Source: Platycnemis pennipes (taxonomy: Eukaryota; Arthropoda; Insecta; Odonata; Platycnemididae). Taken from it: a DNA stretch of 64,000 nt. Positions 49,960 through 62,868 of the stretch are shown piece after piece. The DNA lies in NCBI GenBank assembly GCA_933228895.1, contig OW121854.1:54912609-54976608 (forward strand), given 5' to 3'. Numbering within the stretch: position 1 is the first letter of the stretch; each line of letters begins with the position of its first letter. The notes under the pieces were generated by a model. That model was not told the DNA's origin. It saw nothing but the letters and a program-made list of their open reading frames with translations, and made no database searches. The position numbers and the translations under genes were made by a program.

Positions 49960-50600
49960 TCCCGTCTCTCGGAAGAGGTGAGAAAATTACGGGAAGAAAT
50001 TCAAGAACAGGGCAGCGGCCACCCTTTCTAACTCTTCCACTTGCCTTTTGCTAATGATCCGTAACGCCTTGCCTTGCTCATGACAAGGCTCATTTTTTCC
50101 CGAGCCTTTGATTTGGACTCCCGCTGTGCGCACTGACCAATCCACAAGAGTCCTCCATCCATCTTCATCCCCGCCCGCTGCCTTCCACTTGTCCGGGCCT
50201 ATTAGACCCCCGCTTCCTCAATCGCCTCTTTGCCAGCCAGGGGCAGGCAGGCCTTTTTGAATCAACCTCGCCCACCCCTTCCTCCTTTCCCACTCACCCA
50301 AGCTTGCAATTCTCCCGCCCGAGCTAAGCACCCCCCGCTGACCAACCAAAAGGAAGAAAAAAATTATATCTCCTCCGAACCGCCAACCCTCCTCCCCCAA
50401 TATCCCCAGCATTTGTCGCTCCGCCTCTCTTCCATCAAATCTCTCCACCGGGAGAAAAATCCATTTCTCTGCCTTATTCTCGGGTACTTCCATCCCATAC
50501 TCTGAAATCGCTAGCATCAGCTCCATCTTCTACCTGATTTCCCATCCGGTCGGTCCAAATCACGTCGGCGTTTCACTGGGAAACGTCAGTGGTGTGCCTG
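49960..50600. other. GC-rich island, pyrimidine-rich on top strand
   Basis: C-rich and T-rich from about 50,020 to 50,540. Opposed open frames at 50,218-50,526 (-) and 50,230-50,505 (+) cover the same bases, so neither is credited. Confidence 0.5.
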
Positions 50601-53600
50601 TAATATATTATCGCCAATGTTTGCCGTGATATTTATTTTCTGTGAGGCATGATGTCTAAAAATGATACAATACTTTTTTGAAATGCTTAACGATTCAGTT
50701 GGCTGAGGGTTAACGTTACCTAAGGCGAAGAAAACTGTCGGAAAAGTCTTCGGAGAGGCAGGGGCTACCGGGAGTTTTTCGATGCCGCCAGAAGGTGTGA
50801 TAATGGAGGAGGAAACAGATGATTATCAGGAGGATTAAATTCGAAATGGTGATGAAGTGAGGAATAGAAGAATAGTATTGCATGTTTGATTGGGGGGGAA
50901 TGTAAATTCCTAAAATGTGGAAATCGAACCATGCCAAAGCAAGAAAATGGTTCTCATGAAAATTCATGGCAAGGCGTTAACTAAAAATCAATGCAAAATC
51001 CTAGCTGAATGCATATCGTAGGTCTACATATAAAATTCAACAACGTAGGTAGTAATTTGTGAATGTAAAATGAATATCAAGTAAAGCTAAATGACATTAC
51101 TTTTAATTCCCAATAATAGGCTGAAAACCGTTGCTTTAATCCGCATCGACATCAGTCTACTATCATAGAATTGATGTTGTTTTAAAGGGTGTTCAATTAT
51201 TAATAAATCCAAATAAAAGAATTTCTCATATGCCTTTAAAAAATAAACAACATGAGACTCATACGCGTTGTGCAAGGAATCTTGCATGTTCCTTAGTGTG
51301 AGAATTCTTACTAAAAGGGATTCAAAAGCACACATTCCTATTCATATAATTTGACTTATTTTTTCTAAGTTTGGCACGAAGTGATAGCCTGTCACCTTAA
51401 ACGAAAATAATTAGTTAATGTGTTTTTTCTAATCAAAAAAGATTGTGAAAAAAAGCTATCTAGATATTGTCGGACAGAGGAATTTTATCACATCCAAGAT
51501 CCTTTGTAAGGCTTCAAATGTTTTTCTACCTTACTCAAAGGTAGAAAAGATATAAAGGGCAGGAAAAGAAATTACAAAAGCCTGCGCCCATCAGAATTCA
51601 GACTCCATTAGCAGGATGAATGTTTTAATTTATGTGATTCATAATGTATCATGAACTTTAATTTTTGCTTTGTGGAAATTAAATTATTTTTAACTAAATA
51701 TTTTGGTAAGTCATGATTCATTCATTCATTGATGGAAAATTCGTCACAAGTGAGGTTCGTCCAAAAATTTCCCCTTTCCTTTTGAAGTTTCGACTTTCAT
51801 TAGATAACATGCTGTTGAGGGGTTTTTACGGAGATGAAAGTGTTTTAAAAGCTGAAACAAATCCCTGCTGAGGATTTTTTGTGCAGAAATATTTCGCTTT
51901 CTAGAATATAGTCTCACTTTTTTTAGTGACCGGCCATTTATGCGTCTTCAATGACATATCATCAACCTCCAGTATTGTTTTACTGTGTTTGTTTGGATAG
52001 GATAAATTATACAATTATTTTTGGCGTACCAAATTTAATTACAAAAATCCTGGTAGAACGATTGACTTATTTAAGACACTAGTCAATGGATAATAACCTC
52101 ATACGCTCCTCAAAAATATTTAAGTTTCTGAGCTATGTTAAATAATTTTTCTCGGAATCTAAAATCCGCTTGTGGTATTTAATTGCATGAAACTCGCCCA
52201 GAATATAATGAACGGATACACAATAGATTCCAAGATAAGGCGGTAAGTTAAATCAATTTTTTTTAATGCTTTAATTCGATTTTTATATATTTCTTACCAA
52301 ATTTCCAATCTCCGTGTTTATATATTTACTTCACTTTGGCGTGCGCGTAAAAATTATCTGCGACCGTCTATCATGATTCAGCGAATAAATGCACGATATT
52401 CTGTATGGCATTATATTTGGAGTTCTGAAAGATTTATTAGCTCCTTCAGCTACACCGCTACCGAATTAATTATGTCAGAATGACGCGGCTCACGAAGTTC
52501 GTGATTAAAGGGTATGAAGATAAGAAATAAGTCGAGGAAATGGCCCTTGTATCCCAATTTCAGTACACAGTGTATTTATCTAATTGATTTAAGGGAAAAT
52601 TATACGAGAAAATAAAGGAAAGGAAATGTAACTCGAACATTTCTGCCATATTTCAACATTTACAATGACGCTTGATCTCAATTCTCTCCCTATCGAAGGA
52701 CTTCCCATCGCCTCTGCCGACGCAATCACATCCTATATTAGCAAGGATCATTAATTTACAAATCCATAGTTAATTCTCCTTAATAAAATACAAAAATTAC
52801 TTGAGATCATTCATTACATACAAGATGTAAATACCAAGAGATAAAGGTGTAAATTTGACCGAATTATGGGTTTAATGTCAAATTTTAGAATACCATTTTT
52901 CACGGGGGCTTCTTGTACAACTCGAGTCATTTACCTTCTGAGCATAAGGAGACATATTAACAGATATTATATATAATAGAATGTTCTGCTATGCAACCGT
53001 CTCTATTTGACCCATTAATTCTTTCTCGCAGATATGAAATTCAAAGCTAGGCTTTATTCCGGTTAATGTAAACTCAAGTAATTTCGTTGTTCACTTGCGG
53101 CTTCGCATTGGCTCAAAAATGAGAAAATATATAATTCATCATTCAATTCAACATAGATGCACTGCAAATGATAGAGGTTTTTTGTTGTTTCAGATACATA
53201 AGAATACGGCCACACGCTGCCAAATTCCTCCTTACTACTTTTTTTTAAGGCCTATGTCTGAAGCATGAAAGGAGAAAATATAGCATGGAAAAATCATTGC
53301 ATTTGTCAATGAACGATACTTTTTGGTGCTCAATTTTTTTAACCTGTAACAAAACTCATACGCATGCAAGATGGTGAGGATGAATAAGGGAAGATCAGGT
53401 ATGAAAATAGTTCTCGGCAAAGTCCAAATAAGATACGTTCCAAACACACTTATTACGAGAGTAAAAAGTGCAGGTGATAATTAAATCATTGGTTGAGAAA
53501 ATTGAGACAAGGATGAACAAAGTTTCCTTTCCAAAATTTGTGAATAACTCTAAAACACGATTGAAACCACTTCAAGGATCTCAAAATACCTTCGAAAAAG

Positions 53601-54720
53601 AGCAAGGCATGATTCATTGATTTGACGCAGTAGTCTGTGATGTCGATGTAAGTTAGACATTGATGCAGGTGCGATTTTTTAAATTTGTATAATAATTTAA
53701 TAAAATATCCAAAAATAATATGTAGGGCAATAGGTATCATAAAAAACAAAATAACAAAATATGATACTTCAGGCGTGATTTAGTAATAACACTAAATCCA
53801 GTTAGGGGAGTGACGAGAGAGAAATAAATAAGAGTAATTCATCTCGCTTGTAAAGGCTATTTTTTTAATGTAGTTCAAATAAAAAATGTATTAAAACCGA
53901 ATAAAATATATGCAACACCGTTAAAGGGTGTTGGAGTTCTAGGTATAGTATCGGATTAAATTAATATTATGAATTCTTACTGTTTTCATAGGGTTCATTT
54001 ACTTATGATTTGTTTCGTAGATTTCACAACAATGCTGATAGCACTTGAGCACTTGTATCGAATCGGGCCACGCAATGCATAGGGAATTACCGGGTAGCAG
54101 TAGGAGAAATGGGGAGTTTGTCCCTTAGTGCCTAAAAGTAGCGTGAATTGGTTAAATTCTTACATGTATCTTAGGTTTATTTGGGGAGTAGTGAGAAAAT
54201 ATACGGTTTAAGGAAAATGGTCTTCGGTTTGTTGGGGGAGAGAGTAGATTTGAGCTTAGGGAAAGTTTTTGGGCGTGAGTAGTTAAGAAGGTTTAAATGA
54301 TAGATGTTGGATAATGGTCATCCTAATAGCAATTTTATTAATGATTATTAGTGTGATGCAATTGTTAGAGCACTCAGAAACTTTCACAGGAATTTGGCGG
54401 ATAGGTTGTGCAGTGCGTCTTAGGAGTAACTTGTAATTTGTGGAATTTATCAATTCATAGGATAACAATTCAAGCTAAATTTCCATTCCACCCAATGATC
54501 ACCACGAGTTTACAATCCTTTAATTGGTTTAACACTGCTCTCTACTTGGTTTCTCTCTCAGCTAACTTCAATATGTTTACAGAAGTATTTTCTTATCAAT
54601 ACTTCAACACTTACTCCACACTCTTCATTACTGGGGCTTCCTATGCAATTCTCCTCTTTACCCAACGTATTTATTATACCTCAAGATAAGAACCTGAACT
54701 AGTTTTCCATAAGAATCTTT
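50600..54720. other. AT-rich DNA, no gene recognised
   Basis: The longest stretch with nothing recognised. Only a small hairpin (51,522-51,548) and short, family-less open frames were seen. Confidence 0.5.
51522..51548. repeat. Short perfect hairpin
   Basis: TTTTCTACCTT and AAGGTAGAAAA arms (11 bp) around a five-base loop. No downstream T-run or gene end is associated with it. Confidence 0.7.
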
Positions 54721-54800
54721 TCGGGAACCGAACGCGGATCTCAGGGTCCGGGTTCGAGATCCGGTCAAGGCGAATGATTTTTCGCTGTGGAATTTCTGCT
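54720..54800 (+). repeat. Possible tRNA-derived SINE fragment
   Basis: CCGGG, TTCGAGA, TCCGG forms a T-arm with a seven-base loop and a B-box core (GGTTCGAGATCC), preceded by a GC-rich stretch. No acceptor or anticodon arms are recognisable upstream, so it is not an intact tRNA. The GCGAATGATTTTTCGC just downstream is a short inverted repeat. Confidence 0.45.
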
Positions 54801-55019
54801 ATTCACAATATCATGGTTAGATTATTGCATTGGTTATTCCAATGAAATATTCCTTTGAATACGTTCGTTCCTTGGTAGTTTAATTATGATTGCGACACCC
54901 TGAACCTATTTATTTTCTTCGTCGCGGTAATAAGGTTGTAAAATTCTGCCCTTTTCATGCATACTCGAGTGTAAAAGTCGCATCCACGGGTGCATTCAAA
55001 AATCAACGCATAACTCAAT

Positions 55020-55720
55020 TCCACATCACGCTTTTTCGAAATAGGAGCACCGACGATGCGAATTCATCCACCTTGAACAGACACGTGAAGCGAAGGTCCG
55101 CGCAACGAAAGGTGGCGCTTGTTATTTCCAAAAAAAGGACCCATGCGCCCGTATCCTCGAAAGAGCCGACAGAGGGAAAAAATTAGGGATGGGGGTCCTA
55201 ATTGAGGATGCGCGATACCCTTTTTGACATCCGTGTTTCGTTCCGAGTAAAGTGCGACTGCGTGAAATTCCTCCACTGTCTTCAACAATTGTCGGCAAAT
55301 TTTCAGTTCCTTTGGTACCTCATTTGGGACAAATTGTAGGAGAGCCATTCTTCCGAGTTCATGCCGAGACCACACCGTAGTATCTTCATGAAATCGGAAC
55401 CCGTTCCTCCCCACCTCCCCAGAAGTTGTTGACCTCAGATTTTCCAGCGAAAGAGTCCGCGGCGGCAGAAGTTGTGTGCCTTCATCCCCCACCCTCCCTC
55501 GCCCTCACCAACCGCGCGGCGTTCCCCATCCCCCCGTCGTAGTTCGCATTTTATGACATAATCTCGACCAATCATGGTGCCACTTCCGCCACCTGCACAT
55601 TTCCGCCTCACCTAAATCCACCAGGATCTCCGTGTCCCGTCGTAAATCCTCTTGCGTTGTCATGCATTACCACGGCCCTCTTTCGACCCACATATCTCAA
55701 AACTTTTGTTTGGAAGAGAC
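55020..55720. other. GC-rich island with quadruplex motif
   Basis: CpG-rich, especially 55,370-55,560. At 55,486-55,504 the top strand has C-runs of 5, 3, 3 and 3 separated by A, T and TCG, a canonical quadruplex pattern on the minus strand. The 142-codon minus-strand frame (55,064-55,492) has no domain I recognise and is not called as a gene. Confidence 0.55.
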
Positions 55721-57200
55721 ACTTGCCGCACTCACACTCATACGTTGCAGCACCCCAGGTTGGTGAACTGCATGGAAAACTCGTTAAATACGGGGCATCT
55801 TTTGAATTTAACCACCAAAAACAGGCGTAGCCATGCAGTTTGAATGCCCTCCGTGGTACGTTTGATTACACGTTTTGAGGTCATTTTTAACAATTTTACT
55901 CCCACAATTCCGAGTTGTTAGTAAATGAATTATGTATCGGTATCTGATTTCAATATAATATATCGGTACATATACTTTAGAAGAGAATGATAAAATCCCT
56001 CCAAAATTGGTCAAAACTTGGGGATTTAAATCACAAGGATTAGTATCTTTATGTCTGTTATTAATTGCTATAAGTAAATGGTAAGAGCAATAAATATTTC
56101 AGACAAAATTTCCCGAAAACCTAGAGGATGATAATAGGATATCCAAAGTTAATTTTAGTTATGCCTCCTTTAAAATCTAGTTAGTCATCGTGAAATGGGG
56201 AAATAGTGGCTACCTATGGAAGGGACCTCTGCGCATTCATAGTGAAGTGTAAGGAGCTTTCTAATTTTTTATTCGGGAAATTCTTTAATCAGCTTACCAA
56301 TTAGAAGCCAAGTAAATCGAAAAGTGCCTCTAAATAGAATCAGTTGACAGAAACGAATTTGTGATACTTATTTATCGCGTGTTGGTATTATAGACTGGAG
56401 TTTTAAATGTAATTAGAGTAAAATAGTTTTATTGACAGGACCAAATTGAGAAATTAATGGGTTTTTATTAAGTTTTGACAAAAACTAGTCGATGCCTTGG
56501 AATATCAACTTATTATTGGGAACGCGTCTAATAATAAGAAATTAAACTTTGAGTATTAGCGTCATTACATTTGTCTTAATGTTCCATTCCTATATGCATT
56601 ATGATATCTCATCTACATATATTTTTTGTCAAGATCAATTATGATTTAGGAGCAATTGAATTCTAAACACGTAAATGGCAATATTCCCACTATTTTCCAT
56701 GCCGGAACTTTCATATGACCATTGGTTTTAATATACGGTTGGACTTTATGGCATGAATTTAAGTGCAGTCAATCGAAATATAGCATTGTAGATAGAAAAA
56801 AATAATTATAAAGTTATAAATCTGCGGATAATATTTACCCTCATATTTAATAATCATAAGCAAATTAGGAATCAATTAACCACTAAAGCAATTGATTTCA
56901 TGTTCAATTATGCATTTATTTGCTATAAATTTATTTTTATATCGTGAGTTTTATATATCAATCAAATTAAAGAGGATTTAGTTTTCATTCCCTAACTAAA
57001 AAGCATATCCAAACTTAATTTAAAAACGATAATATTTTTTTACAGAGCTGATTTATCCTTCCCCTACATTGCCATATTGGCAAAGAAAGTATTTACACAT
57101 ACGAGATCGGACCATAGTTTGAAGAGTCCCTTGCGCCTGTCTGAAATGCACTTCGCATTACGAATGGAAGTTAGAATCCTGGATGTTATTCAAACATCGT
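55720..57200. other. AT-rich DNA, no gene recognised
   Basis: No coding or repeat signal was identified. Confidence 0.45.
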
Positions 57201-57545
57201 GAAATCAACGTGGAGCGGCAACAGCGAAATCAGGGATGATTTTCATCTCTTGTTCGTCGGTCTCTAGGCCGGACAGATGAGGTGGAGGAAGGAGAGACGC
57301 CGGGAATGGTGGAAAGCGGGCGAATCAAGAAGATCCCATAACACCATTAAGCAACGAGGGAGAATCCCCTCGGGATAAACCTGAGGCAGTGAAAAATCCC
57401 TCCCCCCCTCCCACCCACGCCCACCTCTTCCTCCTCCCCACACGCAGCGACTTCAAAAAACAGGATCCTCCCCACTCCCTCATCTCATCCCCCCTCTTGC
57501 CCTCTCTTCGCCTCATCTGTACGATATGCCGTCGGCGATATGCGA
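57200..57545. other. GC-rich island with quadruplex motif
   Basis: At 57,398-57,422 the top strand has five C-runs of at least three bases with spacers of 1, 1, 1 and 3, the most compact quadruplex-type motif in the window (minus strand). Confidence 0.6.
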
Positions 57546-57549
57546 TATT

Positions 57550-58790
57550 CACTTAGTTAGCATCACTGTAGGATGTGTTGCCGTTAGGGAATGCCTGCCT
57601 ATTGCTTTGCGATACTGCAAAGCATCACACGATAATGACTCCCCTGAGCTCGCTACGAATTCTCAGGCAAAACTGCACGGTGGTCAGTATTAATACAGTT
57701 AAATTTCACTTAAATTGATTGTAATAATGAAATTTTTTCAACCTTGAAAACATGATTTTCCAACGGGGCCAATGCCATACACAGGACGGTTGTCATGTTG
57801 TCAATTTTTATTCTCTGATAACGAGATATTCACGTTAAGCTACGGCAATGCCTCTTTATGCGTCCGCTGGAAGGACGCCTAGGCGTAAATGTAAATGGGT
57901 TATGAATTTGGCATCATCTGATACGGGATATCATGCGACATACCACACACAACAAAATATGCAATTTTAGTGCAATATCCGACCAGAATGCATTGCTTAT
58001 TATATTCTTACTAAGTGTCGTTTCCTATCCACCGTTCCTCACGCCTAAATTTTTTATGCATGTCGGTAATATCTAGGATTTAGTACCATGATACCAACAT
58101 TGATATCCAGATTAGTCTCCAACCTTTTTATAAAACCTCTATCAACACCCAATTATTTACATTTCAATGAAATTACCACCTGACCGAGTCAGGAACTTTT
58201 CCTTTTTATCGCCTTGCGGAATCACTTCGCCCAGTTCATTCGAAGATAATATAATAATAAACAAAGGAAATCCAAATATTTATCTTTATTACTTTTTCAC
58301 GAATCGTATGCACTTCCTTGTATCGAGTTACCATTACGATACTTCCTATAACGTTCTATTGGAAATATATTCATTTATATACCGTCAGTAAAGTTTCTTT
58401 AAGTAATAGTTTTATAGCATTTTCATGGCACTTTTATATCCTGAATTTCTTTCTGTTATTTCTCCAATATATAAAATGATTTCACTAATATGCAACCTGC
58501 AACTTCCTATTCATTTAATTGTGAAAATGCATGAGGTGGAAGAAGTAAATAAAAAGCATTTTCGCTCAAAATGGAGATGGTTATTCATGAAAAATACGGT
58601 CAAATTCGCGGCAAAATAAATTAAGTTTGCTTTATCAGTATTTTTGCTTATGGATTTAGTTTCAATGTTCCTTTGCGCTTGAATTTCTGATTATTTAATT
58701 TTTAATAAATGCTTTTCCCTTTTCATATCGAATCCTCAACATTAATGTGATGTTATCCATATATCGCCATGCGATATTCAAATTCCAATA
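57550..58790. other. AT-rich DNA, no gene recognised
   Basis: No coding or repeat signal was identified. Confidence 0.45.
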
Positions 58791-59680
58791 TCGCACAGGC
58801 CCGCACATCCCCATTTCGGAAAGCCGGACCCCCCCCCCGCCAAACCCCGCCTTTGGCCACTACCCCTCTCACTTCCCCCTTCTCACGACCCCATCTGGGT
58901 CGCCCCGTGACCTCTCCCTATGCACGATGAATGATTCATGTGCCGCATGCAGTTCACCCCGACTCTGGGATCTCTATCCCTCTCTCGTCCTCCCCCCCCC
59001 ATTACCCTGAACCCCACGAGATCCTTCCACCCTCTGCATTCCCTCTCCCTCTTCACGCTTTACCCTATCCACCCGTTCTCTCTCCCTCTCTGGAACAGGA
59101 AGATCCTCATCATAGGGAGGTAGAGGGGTCTCCTTCTCTTTCTGCTCTCATTCTTTTTTCAGCCCGTTGATGGCGTTCCTATGGAATCCATTTCCTTATA
59201 TTCCGACCTTATCCCCTTTCTCGCGGCCTTTCTTCTTTTCCTTCTCTTTCTCTCCCTCTATATATATACATATATATGGAGAGATATAAGAGAATATATG
59301 TGCTTATGTATGTATCATAAATACATATCTTTATATGGTACATGCATACACTTATACACATTGCCAATGTCGTTCGCACCCACCTTACCAATCGCTCCCA
59401 ATTCTACATAATGCCCAATTCTTGCATTCCCGCACGCCTTTTCGCTGTCAGGGCCCACCCCCTTTCTTTTATTCAGCTTCCCATCCTTGCAGTCACCCGC
59501 CACTGCCGGCGAGAGAGCTTCCTGCTCCTCCATTTGCACACACAAACACGTGGTCCCGGACGCAAAATCTCATCGGTGCTAATGCGGACGCGTGCTCGAG
59601 CGTGAGCATGCTGAATGCGCTGGGACCGAAACCTAATGCGGGGTAGCCACGGGGATACGGCTGCGCGCTTTTTTTCGCCA
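58790..59680. other. Pyrimidine-rich GC island with a TA-rich microsatellite
   Basis: The top strand is C-rich (58,820-59,110) and again GC-rich at 59,430-59,650. A TATATA/TATG-rich low-complexity segment (about 59,258-59,350) sits between. Numerous overlapping open frames are compositional. A C-run cluster at 58,992-59,014 could form a minus-strand quadruplex. Confidence 0.5.
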
Positions 59681-59961
59681 TATCCTCTCGAATTTATTCA
59701 GGTAAAAAATGAGCATGAAACCCCCAACGGAAGGATTGGACTTTCTCCAAATTATATCACGAAATCAATGTAAAGCGAACGCAAAATTGACACCGCAGCA
59801 AATTTGACATGGACAATTTTTTTTTCTCTAATCGACAGTACGTAGGTATTTAAATTTTTGTTCGTGGATGATTTATAAAACCTGTTCATTTAAAGAAGAA
59901 TTAGACACGAGGAATTAGTCACATTATGACGACATTTCTTCATAGTGATATAAAAAACAAC

Positions 59962-60095
59962 TTACACATACGACTACATACCTACTCATCAGGTTGACTA
60001 TTCACTAGTGGCACTTTTTACACATAATGTACAAAGATGTACCTTGGCCCCTTATCCTTCCCACCCTGATTGAAACTTTGCATATATTTCAATTT
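59962..60095 (+). repeat. Tandem duplication, unit 1 (141-bp period)
   Basis: Starts TTACACATACGACTACAT. It shares ATAATGTACAAAGATGTACC, GGCCCCTTATCCTT and CCACCCTGATT with unit 2. The units differ by small indels (for example ATACCTACTC against AGATACCTACTC). Confidence 0.85.
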
Positions 60096-60102
60096 AAAAA
60101 AA

Positions 60103-60238
60103 TTACACATACGACTACATAGATACCTACTCATTAAGTAGACTATTAACTGGTGCCTTTTTTACATATAATGTACAAAGATGTACCTCGGCCCCTTATC
60201 CTTGCCACCCTGATTAGAACTACATAATATTCAATTTA
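60103..60238 (+). repeat. Tandem duplication, unit 2 (141-bp period)
   Basis: Second unit, with about 90% identity by eye. No third unit is visible. Confidence 0.85.
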
Positions 60239-60600
60239 TATTTTAAAGTCGTTGCCAGAAGATACTATTCTATTCGTAAATTTACTGCCTGAGGAGTATC
60301 TACTTACATGGAAACATGGGGGTGGATCATTAAAATTTATATTAAAGAAAAATATACTTGTTTCTTCCCGTCATTAGATTTCATGCGTATATTCGTCGTG
60401 ATGGCGTGTCTCTTGATAAGACTTCTTCATAGTAGGAGTAAAAAATTGTGTGAATTGGTGCATAAACCCCATCAATCCCCTTCTCATTACCGTCTTCTGA
60501 GTACTCTGAAAACTACCCTTGTTAGGCAAAAGAGATGTGTGGGAAATGAACATATCTATTGATAAAATTTATATTTCAAGTACATCTAAATTAAAGTTGA

Positions 60601-60825
60601 ATGAGTAATTCTAAACTGATAAATAAAAAAATCGTAAAATTCTACGGGTATTGCTTGAAACGACCAGTTTCGTTCGATGGTAGACACGATCAGTTATCCA
60701 ATCAATATATCTCTTTGTTCGACGAAATCGGTTGTTTTCAACAGAATCCTGTGGATTTTTACAACGATTTTTCATTTATCGTAACGAAATTTCTCAATCT
60801 GGAGCCTGATACCATCGAATTTTAA
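60601..60825 (+). CDS. Small unassigned ORF, 74 codons
   Basis: The frame opens at ATG (MSNSKLINKKIVKFYGYC) and ends in TAA. It stands out from other short frames in this AT-rich region because the product has mixed, globular-protein-like composition. There are several Phe, Tyr, Asp and Asn residues, two Cys and few low-complexity runs; the C-terminus is acidic and hydrophobic (FIVTKFLNLEPDTIEF). No motif, signal peptide or membrane segment is seen, no family was recognised, and there is no splice, promoter or polyadenylation context. It could be a chance ORF, one exon, or a fragment of an inserted element. Confidence 0.2.
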   Translation: MSNSKLINKKIVKFYGYCLKRPVSFDGRHDQLSNQYISLFDEIGCFQQNPVDFYNDFSFIVTKFLNLEPDTIEF

Positions 60826-60842
60826 ACTCTCAATATTTATTA

Positions 60843-61310
60843 TTGTTTAAGCCATGTGGTTGCGTCCTGAAACCATTACGCATGCACAAATTTCGTTGCG
60901 TTGACACAATTTTGGCAACTTCACTTCCTCTGCCTATTACTTCTAATTTTCTCCCTATTGCATTGGACAGAAAAAGTTTATTCTCTTGTCTTCCCTACTT
61001 CCTTTTACGCTTATCGGAATCCCGTAATCTCATAATTCCTGAACCCACTTTTTGTCCCTACGTTTTTAATCTTTTTTTCTAATTGCTCTACAAGCCTCTC
61101 TCTCGACTTCCAACATATGTGATCTATCAAATATTTTTTACCTTATCCGCTCCTGCAGAAGCTCATTTTTACCTTCCTACTCCATACTCACATCTAAAAA
61201 GCCTACCATCCCGTGATAATCCTCTTATCTCCCAAGCGTTTGACCTATGCAATACTATCACCCGTATCCAGTACTTCAATTTTCGCCGTCAATATTTCAT
61301 TTAAGTCTTC
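60843..61310 (+). pseudogene. Possible Jockey/CR1-like reverse transcriptase C-terminus
   Basis: The plus-strand frame at 60,843-61,082 contains LDRKSLFSCLPYFLLRL. The next in-phase frame at 61,083-61,304 contains FYLPTPYSHLKSLPSRDNPL followed by FDLCNTI. The order (Arg-rich helix, then LPxPRT-like, then a LFNxL-like element and a final FR/FK patch) resembles the C-terminal region of Jockey- and CR1-type elements. Each match is loose and the two frames are separated by a stop, so this is a tentative assignment to an old relic. Confidence 0.35.
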
Positions 61311-62310
61311 AACAAGGATATGCTCATTGCCTACCTTTTTAAAAATGCTTCCTTTAGATGCGTAATTATATTTGTTCTTTTTTCTGGTGTATTTTACCGT
61401 CACCAATATGCCCTTTTCTACTCTTGACCTAATTACTACCTCCCTGCTAAAGCGAGCGATTATATTAGAGTCATTCAATGCTTCTTTCAGATTAGATTAT
61501 AGTCATTAGAATCTTCTTGTCAATTATCCAGCTCCATAGTCACGGCTAAATCCTGATAATGCGGAAATCCGTTTCTGCGGACTCGAGTACTTCTCCCCAC
61601 TCCTTTTAATACCTTCGATTATATATTCTTGCTCAGGATTTTAAATATGTCGTTGGCTACATTTACCTTTTATCTTAATATCCATCTCAGTGACATAAAT
61701 TAACTGATACTGACATCTGTGGGCACTTTTTCGGGTCTAATCATCTAATTTGAAAAATATTCTTCAAGTTTTTTGCTTTTTCTTCGTTGAGGACGTGTTT
61801 ATCACTGAAATCTTGCTGTCTCCTGCAATTCATTCTACACTTCCCCTGCTTAATCTTCTCTAGTAACTTCTAATAAAAGGTATAAATTAATTGATTACTT
61901 AGATAATACTGATAACTCTCATATTTCATTACTTTTGTTTTTGTTTCTACCGATAACCGATAAATTTCATTTATGTTGTACCATGCACGAAATCACAAAG
62001 AGCTGTGTTGGTGGCATGGCAAAGGGTGAAAAAACGATTCTCACGAATGTTTTTTTATCCTCAAAATTCTACTGTTAATATTTCGTAGAAATTATTTGGT
62101 ACTTTAACTTCCATGTTCAGCATTTACAAAAATCTTCAGACGTATAAGAATTCTGATGTTTGTCATTATGCTATTTACATCTTCAAGCCATTCGCACAAA
62201 CGCTATGAAATTTTTGCTCAGAATAACTACAAGCCATGTTTGGCCGTACATAATTAGCTCCCCGTTCTTAATTCAATTATGTTGACTTCTTTTTAGCATG
62301 TTCCCTTTTT
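61310..62310. other. AT-rich DNA, no gene recognised
   Basis: Minus-strand frames near 61,245-61,478 and 61,760-61,880 are Lys/Asn/Glu-rich and unassigned. They may be old retrotransposon sequence. Confidence 0.4.
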
Positions 62311-62339
62311 ATGACTCAGTGCTTCCTCTACTGAGTCAT
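62311..62339. repeat. Short perfect hairpin
   Basis: ATGACTCAGT and ACTGAGTCAT arms (10 bp) around a nine-base loop, about 80 bp upstream of the non-LTR copy. TGACTCA also matches an AP-1-type site, which may be coincidental. Confidence 0.65.
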
Positions 62340-62389
62340 TTCCCTTTTCTTACACAGAATTTCACGATTTATTCCCAACATTTACGAGG

Positions 62390-62868
62390 GAATTTTACCA
62401 GAAGAAGATTCTACTTACAGCTGCAAATACAAGCGCAGAAGTGAGAAAACATTTCATAGGACATACATCAGGAGCATTTTACTATATGGCAGCGAAGCAT
62501 GGACGATAACAGAGGCAGAGAAGTCCAGGCTGAAAGCATTTGAAATTTGGTGCTACCGAAGAATGATGAAAATAAAATTGATCGATCGAGTGACAAACGA
62601 AGAAGTGTTAAGAAGAGTGGAAGAGAAGAGATGTCTACTAAAAACCTTAAAAAGAAGACGGGACAACTTAATAGGCCACATCTTACGACACGATGGCCTG
62701 ATGAAGACAATCGTCGAGGGAAAGGTGAACGGAACGAATGGAAAACGCAGGCCTCGTATGAGGTACATGGAGCAAGTTGTGAATGATGTGAAGGAAAAGG
62801 ATGACGTCAATACGAAGAGCTTGGCCAGTAGAAGAATCGAGTGGAAGGCTGCGTCAAACCATTCCTAG
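62390..62868 (+). pseudogene. C-terminal fragment of a non-LTR polyprotein
   Basis: Open without stops for about 160 codons. The clearly homologous part begins near 62,460 (TYIRSILLYG). The ATG at 62,563 is internal to the ancestral protein and is not a natural start. With no reverse-transcriptase catalytic residues and no promoter, it should have no enzymatic function. Frame integrity over this length suggests a fairly recent insertion. Confidence 0.75.

Noticed and set aside
54720..54800. Intact tRNA gene
   Set aside because: A good T-arm is present, but no matching acceptor stem, D-arm or anticodon arm occurs upstream. It is kept only as a SINE-like fragment.
55064..55492. 142-codon minus-strand frame with more balanced composition
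   Set aside because: Considered as a possible exon, but no motif, splice context or homology was recognised.
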